NCBI GenBank assembly: GCA_947492525.1
Contig: CANLNQ010000012.1
Coordinates: 124,001 to 188,000, forward strand
From: an uncultured Granulosicoccus sp.
Lineage (GTDB): Bacteria; Pseudomonadota; Gammaproteobacteria; Granulosicoccales; Granulosicoccaceae
Reading direction: 5' to 3'
DNA length: 64,000 nt
Shown here: positions 1-10,766 of the stretch, in pieces
How positions within the stretch are numbered: the first letter of the stretch is position 1
Layout of the letters: each line of letters opens with the position of its first letter
The notes under the pieces: model-generated
Databases searched by the model: none
What the model was told of the DNA's origin: nothing
What the model saw: the letters and a program-made list of their open reading frames with translations, nothing else
Program-made: the position numbers and the translations under genes

Positions 1-180
1 CTGTCTGGGATCCCTGACTGCCGTCAGGTTGTAGACCTTGTTCCACTTGGCCAGCAGCGCTACCAGCTGGATCAGTCGATCCCGCTGCGGCTCCCCGATT
101 CGCTCGTCGGGCATGCCGGCGCTGGCCAGCTGCGCAATACCTCGGTCCAGCGCATCACGCCATTGACTGTCACCACTCAC
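1..180 (-). CDS. rsmG: 16S rRNA (guanine-N7) methyltransferase RsmG, N-terminal part
   Basis: Only the first 60 codons lie in the window; the gene runs off the left edge. RsmG (GidB) uses S-adenosylmethionine to methylate G527 of 16S rRNA in the cytoplasm. The visible protein contains the family signature LLAKWNKVYNLTAVRDP, which precedes the methyltransferase fold. A GTG start at 178-180 is preceded by GGAGCG, a good ribosome binding site. It follows mnmG by 25 bases on the same strand, the usual mnmG-rsmG-parA-parB order, so parAB is expected beyond position 1. The S-adenosylmethionine site itself is outside the window. Confidence 0.93.
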   Translation of the reverse strand, partial: MSGDSQWRDALDRGIAQLASAGMPDERIGEPQRDRLIQLVALLAKWNKVYNLTAVRDPRQ

Positions 181-205
181 GATTCGCTCCCGTGCACTGG
201 ATACG

Positions 206-2116
<1,911 letters not shown>

Positions 2117-2143
2117 GTCAATGCTCACTCGCTACAGCGTGCC

Positions 2144-2149
2144 ATTATA
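2144..2149 (-). promoter_or_regulatory. Possible -10 box of the mnmG promoter
   Basis: The minus strand reads TATAAT here, a perfect sigma-70 -10 hexamer 28 bases ahead of the chosen mnmG ATG. No convincing -35 hexamer is found at 16-18 bases spacing (best match CTTTCA), so this is weak. It would give a very short leader before the GTG or ATG start. Confidence 0.3.
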
Positions 2150-2332
2150 AGGCCAAGGGGCCTGAATGAAAGCGCTGAGGTCACGCAGAAGCTTGCCACA
2201 CATCGCATTGGCCCCATACTCTGCTTGTTTTGTCATCAACAGGCTGGTGTCATGCCTGTGTCGACGTCCCTTGCGCGGAGCCCTGTCCGGGTGCCGCACC
2301 AGCCCTGCCCCCACAGCGAGTGTTCCCATATC

Positions 2333-4210
2333 GTGTCAGACCTCAACGACAGCACCCACCAGGAGGCAACGGCGGCATCGGATCGTTCTGCATGGAAGAC
2401 CCTGTTACGACTCAAGCCCTTTCTGGCGCCCTACCGCGGGCGTGTCCTGCTCGCAGGCTCGGCACTGCTCGTAGCGGCCGCCGCAACGCTCACCATTCCC
2501 ACCGCCTTTCGCTTTCTGATCGATCGCGGATTCGCGCTGCCGGATGTCTCGGCCGGCAACGGCATCGATACCGGTCATGTCAACAGCGTGTTTCTGGCGC
2601 TGTTCGCATTGGCAGTGGTTCTGGCGATAGCCACCGCGGTCCGTTACTACTGCGTGGCCTGGCTGGGTGATCGGATCATGGCCGACCTGCGGCAGGCGGT
2701 CTACCATCAGGTATTGCGTCAGGACCCGGTGTTTTTCGAAACCCTGCGAACCGGGGAGGTGCAATCGCGTCTGTCCAGTGACACCACGCTGATCCAGTCC
2801 CTGATCGGTTCGAGTATTTCCCTGGGCCTGCGCAACAGCCTGTTGTTCATCGGCGCCCTGCTGATGATGATCTGGTCCAGTCCACAGCTGGCCAGCATCA
2901 TCGTCGGGCTTCTCGTGCTGGTGGTCGTGCCCATCCTGGTATTCGGTCGTCGCGTGCGCAAACTCTCTCGCGACAGTCAGGACAAGCTGGCCGATACCGG
3001 CGCACTGGCCAACGAGACCCTCAACGCCATGTCGACCGTGCAAAGCTATGTCCGCGAGGACATGGAAAGCGCCCGATACCGGGTTGCCACCAATGCGGCG
3101 TTCGACAGTGCCATCCGGCGCAATCGCAATCGCTCCTTTCTGACAGCGCTGGCCATCACGCTGGTATTCGGTTGCATCGTGTTCGTGCTGTGGCTCGGTG
3201 CCCAGGCTGTGCTGGAAGGCCGCATGACGCCGGGGCTGTTGACGCAGTTCATGCTCTACGCGGCGCTTGTTGCAGGTTCCACCGGCGCTCTGGCCGAGGT
3301 ACTGGGTGATGTGCAACGTGCCGCGGGCGCTACCGAACGTTTGCTGGAATTGCTGGATGCGCAGCCGGTCATCGTATCGGGTGGCCGTCACCTGACATAC
3401 GCCGACCAACAGACTGCCTGGGCAAAAGGCGCCAGTATCGAGTTCAGGGAGGTCGGGTTCAGCTATCCCAGTCGGCCTGACGAACAGGCTCTTCAGGATC
3501 TGAGTTTCACGCTGGAACCGGGCCAGACCATTGCACTGGTGGGACCGTCGGGTGCCGGCAAGACCACCGTATTGCAACTGCTGCTGCGATTCTATGATCC
3601 GCAGACCGGCAGCATCACATTCGACGGTACGCCTGTCGAGGACCTGCAACTCGACGAACTGCGCGAATCCATCGGTTTCGTGTCGCAGGACAGCGTGGTG
3701 TTCTCGGAGGATGTGGCCACCAATCTGCGCTACGGTAAACCCGATGCCAGCGATGAAGAGGTTCGCCAGGCCGCCAGCGATGCTCAGGCGCTTGATTTCA
3801 TCGAACGCTTGCCCGACGGCTTCAATACCTATCTGGGCGAGAAAGGTGTGCGGCTCTCCGGAGGTCAACGACAACGTCTGTCGATTGCCCGAGCCTTGCT
3901 GAAGAACCCGCCGCTGTTGCTGCTCGATGAAGCGACCAGCGCGCTGGATGCAGAGAGCGAGCGCAAGGTCCAGATGGCACTGGACAGGGCCATGAGTGGT
4001 CGGACCACGCTGGTCATCGCCCATCGACTGGCGACCATCATCAATGCCGACCGGATTCTGGTAATGGACGAAGGACGAGTCGTCGAGTCCGGCAGTCATC
4101 AGGAGCTGCTGGCCGGGAATGGGCTGTATGCCAGGCTTGCATCCATGCAGTTCGATGCCTCGGAAGCCCTGACGATGGCCGATCGTTCCGACACGGTGGC
4201 TGCCTCATGA
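2333..4210 (+). CDS. ABC exporter with fused membrane and ATPase domains (MsbA/multidrug type)
   Basis: A half-size ABC exporter of about 625 residues. The first 330 residues form the six-helix membrane domain (opening KPFLAPYRGRVLLAGSALL). The last 250 form the ATPase with Walker A GPSGAGKTT, signature LSGGQRQRL, Walker B LLLLDEATSALD and H-loop VIAHRL. Such proteins work as homodimers moving lipids, drugs or peptides outward; the substrate cannot be told here. I chose the GTG at 2333 because homologues begin shortly before the KPFLAPYRGR stretch. An ATG at 2252 and a much longer open frame exist but would run into the mnmG leader. It is divergent from mnmG and has no transport partners beside it. 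Confidence 0.9.
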   Translation: MSDLNDSTHQEATAASDRSAWKTLLRLKPFLAPYRGRVLLAGSALLVAAAATLTIPTAFRFLIDRGFALPDVSAGNGIDTGHVNSVFLALFALAVVLAIATAVRYYCVAWLGDRIMADLRQAVYHQVLRQDPVFFETLRTGEVQSRLSSDTTLIQSLIGSSISLGLRNSLLFIGALLMMIWSSPQLASIIVGLLVLVVVPILVFGRRVRKLSRDSQDKLADTGALANETLNAMSTVQSYVREDMESARYRVATNAAFDSAIRRNRNRSFLTALAITLVFGCIVFVLWLGAQAVLEGRMTPGLLTQFMLYAALVAGSTGALAEVLGDVQRAAGATERLLELLDAQPVIVSGGRHLTYADQQTAWAKGASIEFREVGFSYPSRPDEQALQDLSFTLEPGQTIALVGPSGAGKTTVLQLLLRFYDPQTGSITFDGTPVEDLQLDELRESIGFVSQDSVVFSEDVATNLRYGKPDASDEEVRQAASDAQALDFIERLPDGFNTYLGEKGVRLSGGQRQRLSIARALLKNPPLLLLDEATSALDAESERKVQMALDRAMSGRTTLVIAHRLATIINADRILVMDEGRVVESGSHQELLAGNGLYARLASMQFDASEALTMADRSDTVAAS

Positions 4211-4303
4211 CACCAGAGACTTGCGGCGACTGCTGACAGAAACTGTCAGCTGGCCTCGCCCATACTGCTCGTACACCCCCGTCATCACGAGTAGAGGCCA
4301 GCC

Positions 4304-4900
4304 ATGCTGACACTGTTTCATTCGCCACAATCCCGTTCAACAAGAATCATCAGGCTCCTGTGCGAACTGGATGTTCTCGATCAGGTCGAGATACGACAGG
4401 TCACGATACCGCGTCGGGACGGCTCAGGCCATATCGACCCGACCAACCCGCACCCGGAAGGCAAGGTGCCGATGCTGATACACGATGGCTGTGCCATTCG
4501 TGAGTCGAATGCCATCATCCTCTACCTGACCGATCTGTTTCCTTCAGCACTTGCCCCCGTGGTCGGCGCTGCGAACAGGGGCAGTTACCTCAGCTGGCTG
4601 GCGTACTACGGCAATGTCGTCGAGCCGGTGCTGGTTCATCATCTTGCACAACTCGAACACCCCCTGCTGGACAGTACCTTTCGTGGTGTCCCGGCACTCA
4701 TGCGACAGTTGACGACCACGCTGGAACGCACGGATTACCTGCTGGGCGCTGAATACTCTGCTGCCGACCTGCTGATGGCGTCGCCGTTCACCTGGTTTTC
4801 GGACCTGCTACCCGATGAATCATCAATCAGGAACTGGGTCGATCGTTGCGAGGACCGACCCGCGAGCGCAGCCGCCGAAGCCCTTGACCATGACCAATAA
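4304..4900 (+). CDS. Glutathione S-transferase family protein
   Basis: The 198-residue protein has the two-domain GST layout. The N-terminal thioredoxin-like half begins MLTLFHSPQSRSTRIIRLLCELDV and contains the cis-proline region GKVPML and the glutathione-binding ES pair in IRESNAIILYLTDLFP. The C-terminal half is helical. GSTs conjugate glutathione to electrophiles in the cytoplasm; the substrate is unknown. The gene lies 93 bases after the ABC exporter on the same strand and may be cotranscribed. Its last codons and the TAA stop lie in the first unit of a heptamer repeat, so the C-terminus DHDQ is partly repeat-encoded. Confidence 0.88.
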   Translation: MLTLFHSPQSRSTRIIRLLCELDVLDQVEIRQVTIPRRDGSGHIDPTNPHPEGKVPMLIHDGCAIRESNAIILYLTDLFPSALAPVVGAANRGSYLSWLAYYGNVVEPVLVHHLAQLEHPLLDSTFRGVPALMRQLTTTLERTDYLLGAEYSAADLLMASPFTWFSDLLPDESSIRNWVDRCEDRPASAAAEALDHDQ

Positions 4901-4949
4901 CCAATAACCAATAACCAATAGCCAATAGCCAATAGCCAATAGCCAATGA
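4894..4949. repeat. Tandem heptamer repeat, CCAATAA/CCAATAG
   Basis: Eight tandem 7-base units. Three read CCAATAA, four read CCAATAG and the last is the degenerate CCAATGA. The first unit supplies the stop codon of the GST gene. The array sits in the 73-base gap between the convergent GST and CotH-family genes. It resembles the short heptameric tandem repeats found in intergenic DNA of various bacteria; no function is evident. Frames through it are repetitive (IGYWLLAIGYW) and are not taken as coding. Confidence 0.9.
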
Positions 4950-4973
4950 CCATCAAACGTAGTCCTTGATGAA

Positions 4974-6785
4974 CTAGGGCACAGTGAATGCGATAACACC
5001 AAAATGCCTGACCCCATCACGGTCGATCCGGTTGTCTGCCACCTGCCAGAAACGCTCAGGTTCGTTATCCGCCCTGGCAATCAGACGAACATGGTAGTCA
5101 CCGGCCGGCAACAGTTCGGCCGACACGGACTGCGTCACCCGATCCGGCGCATCGGCAATATCCGTGATCTGCCGAACCTGATCTGCAGGGGAGAAATCAA
5201 TGGACGTGGAAATCTGCAAGTCGTAGCTGATGGCGTGACCCGTCACATCATAGGCCGGTTCCCAGGAAAACAGCCAGTCATTGCCTTCCAGCACAGGAGC
5301 CAACAGCGTCGGCGGCATGGGTATGCTGAAGGCATTCACCAGGGCCTCTTCGTTCAGGCCTGGATTGCTGGCCAGCTCCATCCAGGATGATTCCCGATAT
5401 TCAGAGTTGTATTGACTGTCCGGTAAACCAAGCTCGAACGGTGCCGCCAAGGAGGCATACTGCTCTGCCCTTTCACTGATCAAGGCATCCGTGATGAAAT
5501 TCTCTCGAATGTAACTGACTGCTTCCTGCAGTCGCTCATGCATGCCGGGCAAACGATAATAGCGTGAGGTGAATTCGTTCTTCGAACCGACAGCATAACC
5601 ATATTCCGTGCGTTCCCTGAGCGCATCGCTATCGAAGGAATTGGCAGGTATCTGCCATTTTCCCATGGCCGCATCATAATCCCAGGGCAGGAAATAGAAG
5701 GTTTCCGTATCCTTCGGGTTATAGAGAATATAGTTGTGCCGAGTGGCATCGGCCTGGTGCAAGAGGATATTGACCGCCATCCAGCTGAGCACATTATTGC
5801 GATTGAAGTACTGATCCAATACGGAATCGAATGTTCGATCGGGATCATGCAGGGCGCTGAGCATGGCAACCAATGCTCGATGGTCCTTGCCCTCTTCGAT
5901 CTCCAGCGAACTTTCGAAACGATCCTCGTCCAGTGGTTTTCCCTCTTCATCGACGGCAACATCCAGCAGGTCGCTCTGATCAAAACGGAAATCCTCGGCC
6001 TTGTACAGATTGCCTTCTGCATCGAGCCCATGCTTTTCCAGGTAGAGATCGTTCGGTCTTTCAACGTGCGTATACAGACCATAGTCCAGCGAGCCGGCAC
6101 CATCGTCTATCCACAGGTTGACAAACTGGGTGCGCATGCTTGGCAAATGCGGAACCACGCTCATCATGTCGAAAGCCAGCTTGTTTCGGATTCGGCTTGA
6201 TTCAAACGGGTGCTTGTTGATCTGCAAGTGCCGTTCCCCACGCCACAGCACTTCCTTGCTATCGAGCTTCACGCGAAATGACTTCTGAGGTGCAAATCGG
6301 GAACCACCTCCACGCAAGCGCAACTCTGCATTGCTGACAGACCCATCATCCGGGAAATCGCTACTCTTGAAATGAATCGGAATATCCACCGTCAGCTCAT
6401 CGGTCTTGTCGGTGTCAGCCAGAACGTCGGCCAGCGTACAGCCGGAGAGATCGTCGGCGCTGCAGACACCCGCGGTCGTTTCGGTGCGCACATCAACGCG
6501 GATGACGTCAAGGCTGCCATACCCATCCTGCTGATACACGCTTGTGTTCAGCACAAGATCCGTGTCGGAGGGCTCGAACAGCCGTTCATCGGTCGTGGTA
6601 TCGTCGGTGTCGGTGTCGGTATCCGTATCCGTATCCGTATCCGTATCCGTATCCGTATCCGTATCCGTATCCGTATCCGTACCTGAGTCGACCGGATCAT
6701 CAGCCGGCACAGTTGTATTATTATTCGAACTGTCGCAGGCGACCGTCATCAACACCGCCAGAATTACAGACATCGGTAAACGCAT
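4974..6785 (-). CDS. CotH kinase family lipoprotein with a Thr-Asp repeat linker
   Basis: A 603-residue predicted lipoprotein. The signal peptide ends in lipobox LMTVAC with the lipidated cysteine at residue 17. Residues 36-60 are an alternating Thr-Asp linker. The CotH-family domain follows: ELRLRGGGSRFAPQKSFRVKL (about 154-174), the YGLYTHVERPNDLYLEKHG region (about 235-253) and DATRHNYILYNPKDTETFYFLPWDYDAAMG (about 346-375), matching the HNxxLY and PWDYD signatures. CotH proteins are atypical protein kinases first known from Bacillus spore coats; many environmental bacteria have secreted relatives of unknown role. The tail (about 490-603) looks like a beta-rich, fibronectin-type domain. 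An AAGGAG ribosome binding site (complement of 6794-6799) supports the ATG. Confidence 0.85.
   Translation of the reverse strand: MRLPMSVILAVLMTVACDSSNNNTTVPADDPVDSGTDTDTDTDTDTDTDTDTDTDTDTDTDDTTTDERLFEPSDTDLVLNTSVYQQDGYGSLDVIRVDVRTETTAGVCSADDLSGCTLADVLADTDKTDELTVDIPIHFKSSDFPDDGSVSNAELRLRGGGSRFAPQKSFRVKLDSKEVLWRGERHLQINKHPFESSRIRNKLAFDMMSVVPHLPSMRTQFVNLWIDDGAGSLDYGLYTHVERPNDLYLEKHGLDAEGNLYKAEDFRFDQSDLLDVAVDEEGKPLDEDRFESSLEIEEGKDHRALVAMLSALHDPDRTFDSVLDQYFNRNNVLSWMAVNILLHQADATRHNYILYNPKDTETFYFLPWDYDAAMGKWQIPANSFDSDALRERTEYGYAVGSKNEFTSRYYRLPGMHERLQEAVSYIRENFITDALISERAEQYASLAAPFELGLPDSQYNSEYRESSWMELASNPGLNEEALVNAFSIPMPPTLLAPVLEGNDWLFSWEPAYDVTGHAISYDLQISTSIDFSPADQVRQITDIADAPDRVTQSVSAELLPAGDYHVRLIARADNEPERFWQVADNRIDRDGVRHFGVIAFTVP
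6619..6678. repeat. Hexamer microsatellite (GTATCC)x10 inside the CotH-family gene
   Basis: Ten perfect copies of GTATCC on the plus strand, flanked by degenerate copies (GTGTCG), encode the Thr-Asp linker on the minus strand. Because the unit is six bases, gain or loss of copies keeps the frame and only changes linker length. The purity of the array suggests recent expansion by slippage. Confidence 0.92.
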
Positions 6786-7281
6786 GAGTCACTCTCCTTG
6801 TTCATGGGCTGCAATCATCCTTTCAGCCCGATTTCATGGCACTTCATCAACCCGGGAAGCACAGCACGTCGATTTCTTCCAACGCACCATGAATATCACA
6901 CGATGATCAGAAGAATTTCGGTAACAATACCTCTCGGTTATCAATAGCGCTGCGTGTCGATCCTGTATTTCGACTAGTGCAAGACCGGCAAGCCGCTTAG
7001 TGATACAGTTCTAACAGTTTCGCAGTCAACTCCCTGTTGATACTGATCACAAAACAGCCAGAAAATCCGAGCAAGCGGATCAAGGCGTCAGACAGACGGC
7101 TCTCAGACAGCCAGGTTCGAGCGACCGACATGGGGTCCGATGTCGGTAGCGGTTTTTCAGTCAGGCTGCATGCTGGCTGAACAGTTCAACCTGTCGGGTC
7201 AGCGTTGCACAGAAAGGGATGGCAGCCGATCAGCCAGCCAGCGAGTCCGGTTCGGCAAGCCACTATCGAGCGACTGCGCGC
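6786..7281. other. 496-base gap between the CotH-family gene and mnmE
   Basis: No gene is supported here. The open frames are short, lack ribosome binding sites and have no recognisable sequence. The gap should hold the CotH-family promoter next to its start (no clear hexamers seen) and the end of the mnmE transcript. The one clear structure is the inverted repeat at 7124-7147. Confidence 0.6.
7124..7147 (+). terminator. Inverted repeat followed by a T run
   Basis: ACCGACAT and ATGTCGGT form a perfect 8-base stem around an 8-base loop. On the plus strand they are followed, after AGCGG, by TTTTT at 7153-7157. That is a terminator-like arrangement for plus-strand transcripts. The flanking genes are on the minus strand, where the T run would lie on the wrong side, so it may instead stop antisense transcription toward mnmE or be a protein site. 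Confidence 0.35.
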
Positions 7282-8622
7282 TTATTTGCCGATACAGAAG
7301 TCGGAAAAGATTCGTCCCAGCAGATCCTCGCTATCGAAGCGCCCGGTGATTTCATCGAGGGAGCGCTGCGCCAATCGCAGTTCCTCCGCGGCCAGCTCCG
7401 GCATCGTGGATTGACGCAGACGATAGAGCGCGGCGTCGGTGGCTTCGCGCGCGTGATACAGCGCGTCCAGATGTCGTCGTCTCGCGCTGTATACCCCTTC
7501 GACCGCACTATCGTGTCCGGCGAGCGACAGGAGAAGGGTCTTCAGTTGCTCCAGGCCGTCCCCCTGCTTCGCAGAAATGCTCAATCTGGCACCGAATTCT
7601 TCCCGCAGATTCTCCAGCGTTGCTTCGTCAACCCTGTCGCTCTTGTTGATGATCACACTCTGGCTGACAGACTTCGGTAATTCGACCGATGGTAGCCGGG
7701 GCCGGGTTGCATCGATGATCACCAGCACATGGTCGGCGTTATCCATCTGGGCACGAGCACGTCGGATACCTTCAAGTTCTACCGGATCTTCGGTATTGCG
7801 CAACCCTGCAGTATCCACTACGTGCAGTGGCACACCCTCTATCGTGATTTCCTCACGCAACACATCGCGTGTCGTACCCTCGATATCGGTGACGATGGCG
7901 GAATCGACACCGGCCAAGGCATTCAGCAGACTGGATTTTCCTGCATTGGTCACGCCGGCAATGACGATGGTAAGCCCATCGCGCAGCCGCTGGCCCTGCT
8001 CGGCCTTGAGCAACAGGCTGTCGAACTGCTTGATCAGATTGACCGTTCTTTCCTGCAGCACAGGCTCAGCCAGGAAATCGATCTCCTCTTCGCTGAAATC
8101 CAGCGCCGCTTCAAGCCAGACGCGCAGCGCGATCAGCTCCTCCTGGATCAGGGCCACATGAGACGAGAATTCTCCGCTCATGGAGCGAACCGCTGCTCGA
8201 GCAGCAGCCTCGCTGCTACTGTCGATCAGATCACTGATGGCCTCGGCCTGGGCAAGATCCAGTTTCTCATTCAGGAAAGCCCGTTCCGAGAACTCACCGG
8301 GTCGAGCCGGCCGCGCACCCAGTTGCAGCACGCGCTGCATGATCATGTCCAGAACCACCGGGCCACCATGGCCCTGCAGCTCCAGAACGTGTTCGCCGGT
8401 AAAGGAATGAGGCGCTTCGAACAGCAGAGCAATACCTCTGTCCAGCACAACGCCTTCGTCTGCCAGAAACGGCAGGTAGCAGGCTTCGCGAACAGGCAGA
8501 TCCCGCGCGCAGACTTCCCTGCTGATGGCCGGAGCCAGTGGTCCGCTGATGCGGACCACGCCAATGCCAGCGCGTCCGGTGCCGCTGGCAATGGCTGCAA
8601 TCGTATCGGTGCTGCTACTCAT
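7282..8622 (-). CDS. mnmE: tRNA uridine-5-carboxymethylaminomethyl modification GTPase MnmE
   Basis: MnmE (TrmE) is the GTPase partner of MnmG in U34 modification of tRNA. The 446-residue protein has the N-terminal tetrahydrofolate-binding domain (DTIAAIASGTGRAGIGVVRISG), the helical domain, and an inserted G domain. The G motifs are GVTNAGKSS (G1), DTAGLR (G3) and NKSD (G4). It ends in the invariant CIGK, whose cysteine is required for activity. It lies 33 bases downstream of yidC on the same strand, as in many gammaproteobacteria. Confidence 0.97.
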   Translation of the reverse strand: MSSSTDTIAAIASGTGRAGIGVVRISGPLAPAISREVCARDLPVREACYLPFLADEGVVLDRGIALLFEAPHSFTGEHVLELQGHGGPVVLDMIMQRVLQLGARPARPGEFSERAFLNEKLDLAQAEAISDLIDSSSEAAARAAVRSMSGEFSSHVALIQEELIALRVWLEAALDFSEEEIDFLAEPVLQERTVNLIKQFDSLLLKAEQGQRLRDGLTIVIAGVTNAGKSSLLNALAGVDSAIVTDIEGTTRDVLREEITIEGVPLHVVDTAGLRNTEDPVELEGIRRARAQMDNADHVLVIIDATRPRLPSVELPKSVSQSVIINKSDRVDEATLENLREEFGARLSISAKQGDGLEQLKTLLLSLAGHDSAVEGVYSARRRHLDALYHAREATDAALYRLRQSTMPELAAEELRLAQRSLDEITGRFDSEDLLGRIFSDFCIGK

Positions 8623-8655
8623 CGTATGAGCATGGCTCGATACTGCGAGTACCTG

Positions 8656-10479
8656 TCAGCTGGAAGGCTTGGCACCCTTGTCGTCATCATCGGCAGCTGA
8701 CTCCTTGTCAGAATCATTCGCAGCAGTCTCCGGCTCGTCGACCTCCAGAGCCTTCGTCTCGCTACCATCCTTGTCGGATTTCTTGCCCTTCTTCTTCTTG
8801 CCTTTCTTGCTGTTCGTATCATCAGCCAGAACATGGCGAGTGATGTAGTACTGCTGAGCAATGGACAGACTGTTGTTGACCACCCAGTACAGCACGAGGC
8901 CGGCCGGGAAGAAGGCAAAGAAAACACCGAATATCAACGGCAGGAACTGGAATACCTTGGCCTGAATGGGATCTACCGGCGCAGGGTTCAGCTTCTGCTG
9001 GAAATACATGGTGGCTGCCATGATGATCGGCAGTATGAAGAACGGATCGCGCAGGGACAGATCCTGGATCCACAACATGAACGGTGCCTGGCGCAGCTCG
9101 ACACTCTCCAGCAAGGTCCAGTACAGAGCGATGAATACCGGAATCTGGATGATCATCGGCAGGCAGCCACCCAGCGGGTTGACCTTCTCTTTCTTGTACA
9201 GCTCCATCGTCGCCTGACCCATCTTGGTACGATCGTCGCCGTATCGTTCCTTGAGTGAAGCCAGCTTGGGTTGCAACAGCTTCATCTTGGCCATGGACCG
9301 ATAACTGGCTTCGGAGAGCTTGTAGAACACCGCCTTGATGATGAAGGTGGTGAAGATGATCGCCCAACCCCAGTTGCCGATGATGCCGTGAATGGTTTTC
9401 AGTATCCAGAACAGTGGCTGCGCAATGATGGTCAGCCAACCGAAGTCGACGGTAAGTTCGAGATGTTCAGCCGCCGCCGAGAGCTTGTCCTGCACCTTGG
9501 GTCCGATATAGGCCTTGGTCGTGAAGCTGCCTTGCTGACCCGCCGGAATGACCTGGCTACCGGACACCATGCCGATCAGGTAGTGATTCTCCTGAGCAAG
9601 ATATCGACTGTAGGCCGTGTTCTGCTCGCCAGCCTGAGGAATCCAGGCCGCTGCGAAGTAATGCTGGATCATCGCCACCCAGCCATCGGTCACTGACACG
9701 TTCAGATTCTCGTCTTCCATGTCGCCGAACTTGACCTTGCTGTAACGCTCTTCCTCGTTACTGACCACGGCACCGATATAGGTGTTGACGAACTGTTGCT
9801 TCTCGTCCTTGGTACCGGGCTTTCGCTTCAGCTGACGATACTGGTTGACTGTCCAGTCGGCATCCGATGCGTTGTTGATCAGATAGTTGACGCCCACTTC
9901 ATAGCTGCCGCGCGTGAAGGTCAGCGTCTTGGTGACGGTGATGCCGGTGCCCGAATCCCAGACAAACGGTATCTCCAGGGTGTTCTGACCGTCTTCAAGC
10001 GCATAGCTTTCCTGAGCTGCCTGCATCAATTCACGATGAGTGGGGGCAGGCTCGTTGGCCCGTGCCTGCAAACCCGACTCGGCCACCAGATAATGCAGGG
10101 GATCGTCACTGACCAGTGTGAACGGCACATCCGGCTGTTCGATCGATACCGGATAGTCCTTGAGATCCACTTCGGTGATCGTGGCTCCCAGCGCGCTGAT
10201 CCGGACATTGAACACATCCGTGCTCACCGCTACCGAAGGCACATCCGCAGCAGCCGTCGGGGCAACCGGTGTTGCAGCCGGACCGGCGACAGCGCCCGGC
10301 ATGTCAGCCGCATTGGATGCTGAACTGTTGCCAGGGGTTACGGCGGGAGTGGCTCCGGGGGTGTCCGTCGAGGTCTGCACCACGGGCGCCGGTGTGTGGT
10401 AATCCTGCATCCATGTCTGATAGATGATCAGACTCAGAAAACCGAATGCGAGGTACAACAGCAGTCGTTGGGTGTCCAT
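8656..10479 (-). CDS. yidC: Membrane protein insertase YidC
   Basis: YidC inserts and folds inner-membrane proteins, alone or with SecYEG. The 607-residue protein has the N-terminal anchor [23 protein letters not shown], an Ala/Pro/Thr-rich linker, the large periplasmic P1 domain (about 90-350) and the conserved five-helix core. The core shows the cytosolic hairpin (SYRSMAKMKLLQPKLASLKERYGDDRTKM) and the KVNPLGGCLPMIIQIPVFIALYW helix. The C-terminus is rich in Lys and acidic residues, usual for ribosome contact. The groove residue that is Arg in E. coli appears as Lys in FTTFIIKAVFYKL. The start overlaps the yidD stop by one base (TAATG). Confidence 0.97.
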   Translation of the reverse strand: MDTQRLLLYLAFGFLSLIIYQTWMQDYHTPAPVVQTSTDTPGATPAVTPGNSSASNAADMPGAVAGPAATPVAPTAAADVPSVAVSTDVFNVRISALGATITEVDLKDYPVSIEQPDVPFTLVSDDPLHYLVAESGLQARANEPAPTHRELMQAAQESYALEDGQNTLEIPFVWDSGTGITVTKTLTFTRGSYEVGVNYLINNASDADWTVNQYRQLKRKPGTKDEKQQFVNTYIGAVVSNEEERYSKVKFGDMEDENLNVSVTDGWVAMIQHYFAAAWIPQAGEQNTAYSRYLAQENHYLIGMVSGSQVIPAGQQGSFTTKAYIGPKVQDKLSAAAEHLELTVDFGWLTIIAQPLFWILKTIHGIIGNWGWAIIFTTFIIKAVFYKLSEASYRSMAKMKLLQPKLASLKERYGDDRTKMGQATMELYKKEKVNPLGGCLPMIIQIPVFIALYWTLLESVELRQAPFMLWIQDLSLRDPFFILPIIMAATMYFQQKLNPAPVDPIQAKVFQFLPLIFGVFFAFFPAGLVLYWVVNNSLSIAQQYYITRHVLADDTNSKKGKKKKGKKSDKDGSETKALEVDEPETAANDSDKESAADDDDKGAKPSS

Positions 10480-10763
10480 TAACTCTTGAATTGGTCGAGT
10501 GAAGGGGAGTCGGAATCGGCCGGGCCAGCAGACTCACACTGCTCCGGCTCTTGATTCCTGATTTGCGGAACCGGGTCAAAACCACCCGGATGGAAAGGAT
10601 GGCAACGACAGACTCGCAGCACCGCCAACTTCCCGCCCCGTAGTGTACCGTGAGTTGCTATTGCTTCTGCAGCGTATTCTGAACAACTCGGCACAAAACG
10701 ACAGCGAGGAGGCAACAATGGGCTTACCCACCGTCGATAGAATGCGATGAGCCTGAGGATCAC
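10479..10763 (-). CDS. yidD: Membrane protein insertion efficiency factor YidD
   Basis: YidD is a small inner-membrane-associated protein that assists YidC-dependent insertion. The 94 residues contain the family pattern [27 protein letters not shown], then [15 protein letters not shown], with all conserved cysteines and the HPFHPGG motif. The start is GTG at 10761-10763, four bases past the rnpA stop, and the stop overlaps the yidC ATG, so rnpA-yidD-yidC are probably translationally coupled. Confidence 0.95.
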   Translation of the reverse strand: MILRLIAFYRRWVSPLLPPRCRFVPSCSEYAAEAIATHGTLRGGKLAVLRVCRCHPFHPGGFDPVPQIRNQEPEQCESAGPADSDSPSLDQFKS

Positions 10764-10766
10764 GGA

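Noticed and set aside
2405..4099. Long minus-strand open frame opposite the ABC exporter
   Set aside because: It is a shadow of the exporter gene; the product is His/Gln-rich antisense sequence with no family features.
4735..4956. Repeat-encoded IGYWLLAIGYW protein on the minus strand
   Set aside because: The sequence is only the translation of the CCAATAA/CCAATAG heptamers.
6544..6906. Plus-strand Ser-Val repeat protein at the hexamer array
   Set aside because: It is antisense to the CotH-family gene, which has a lipobox, a ribosome site and family motifs.
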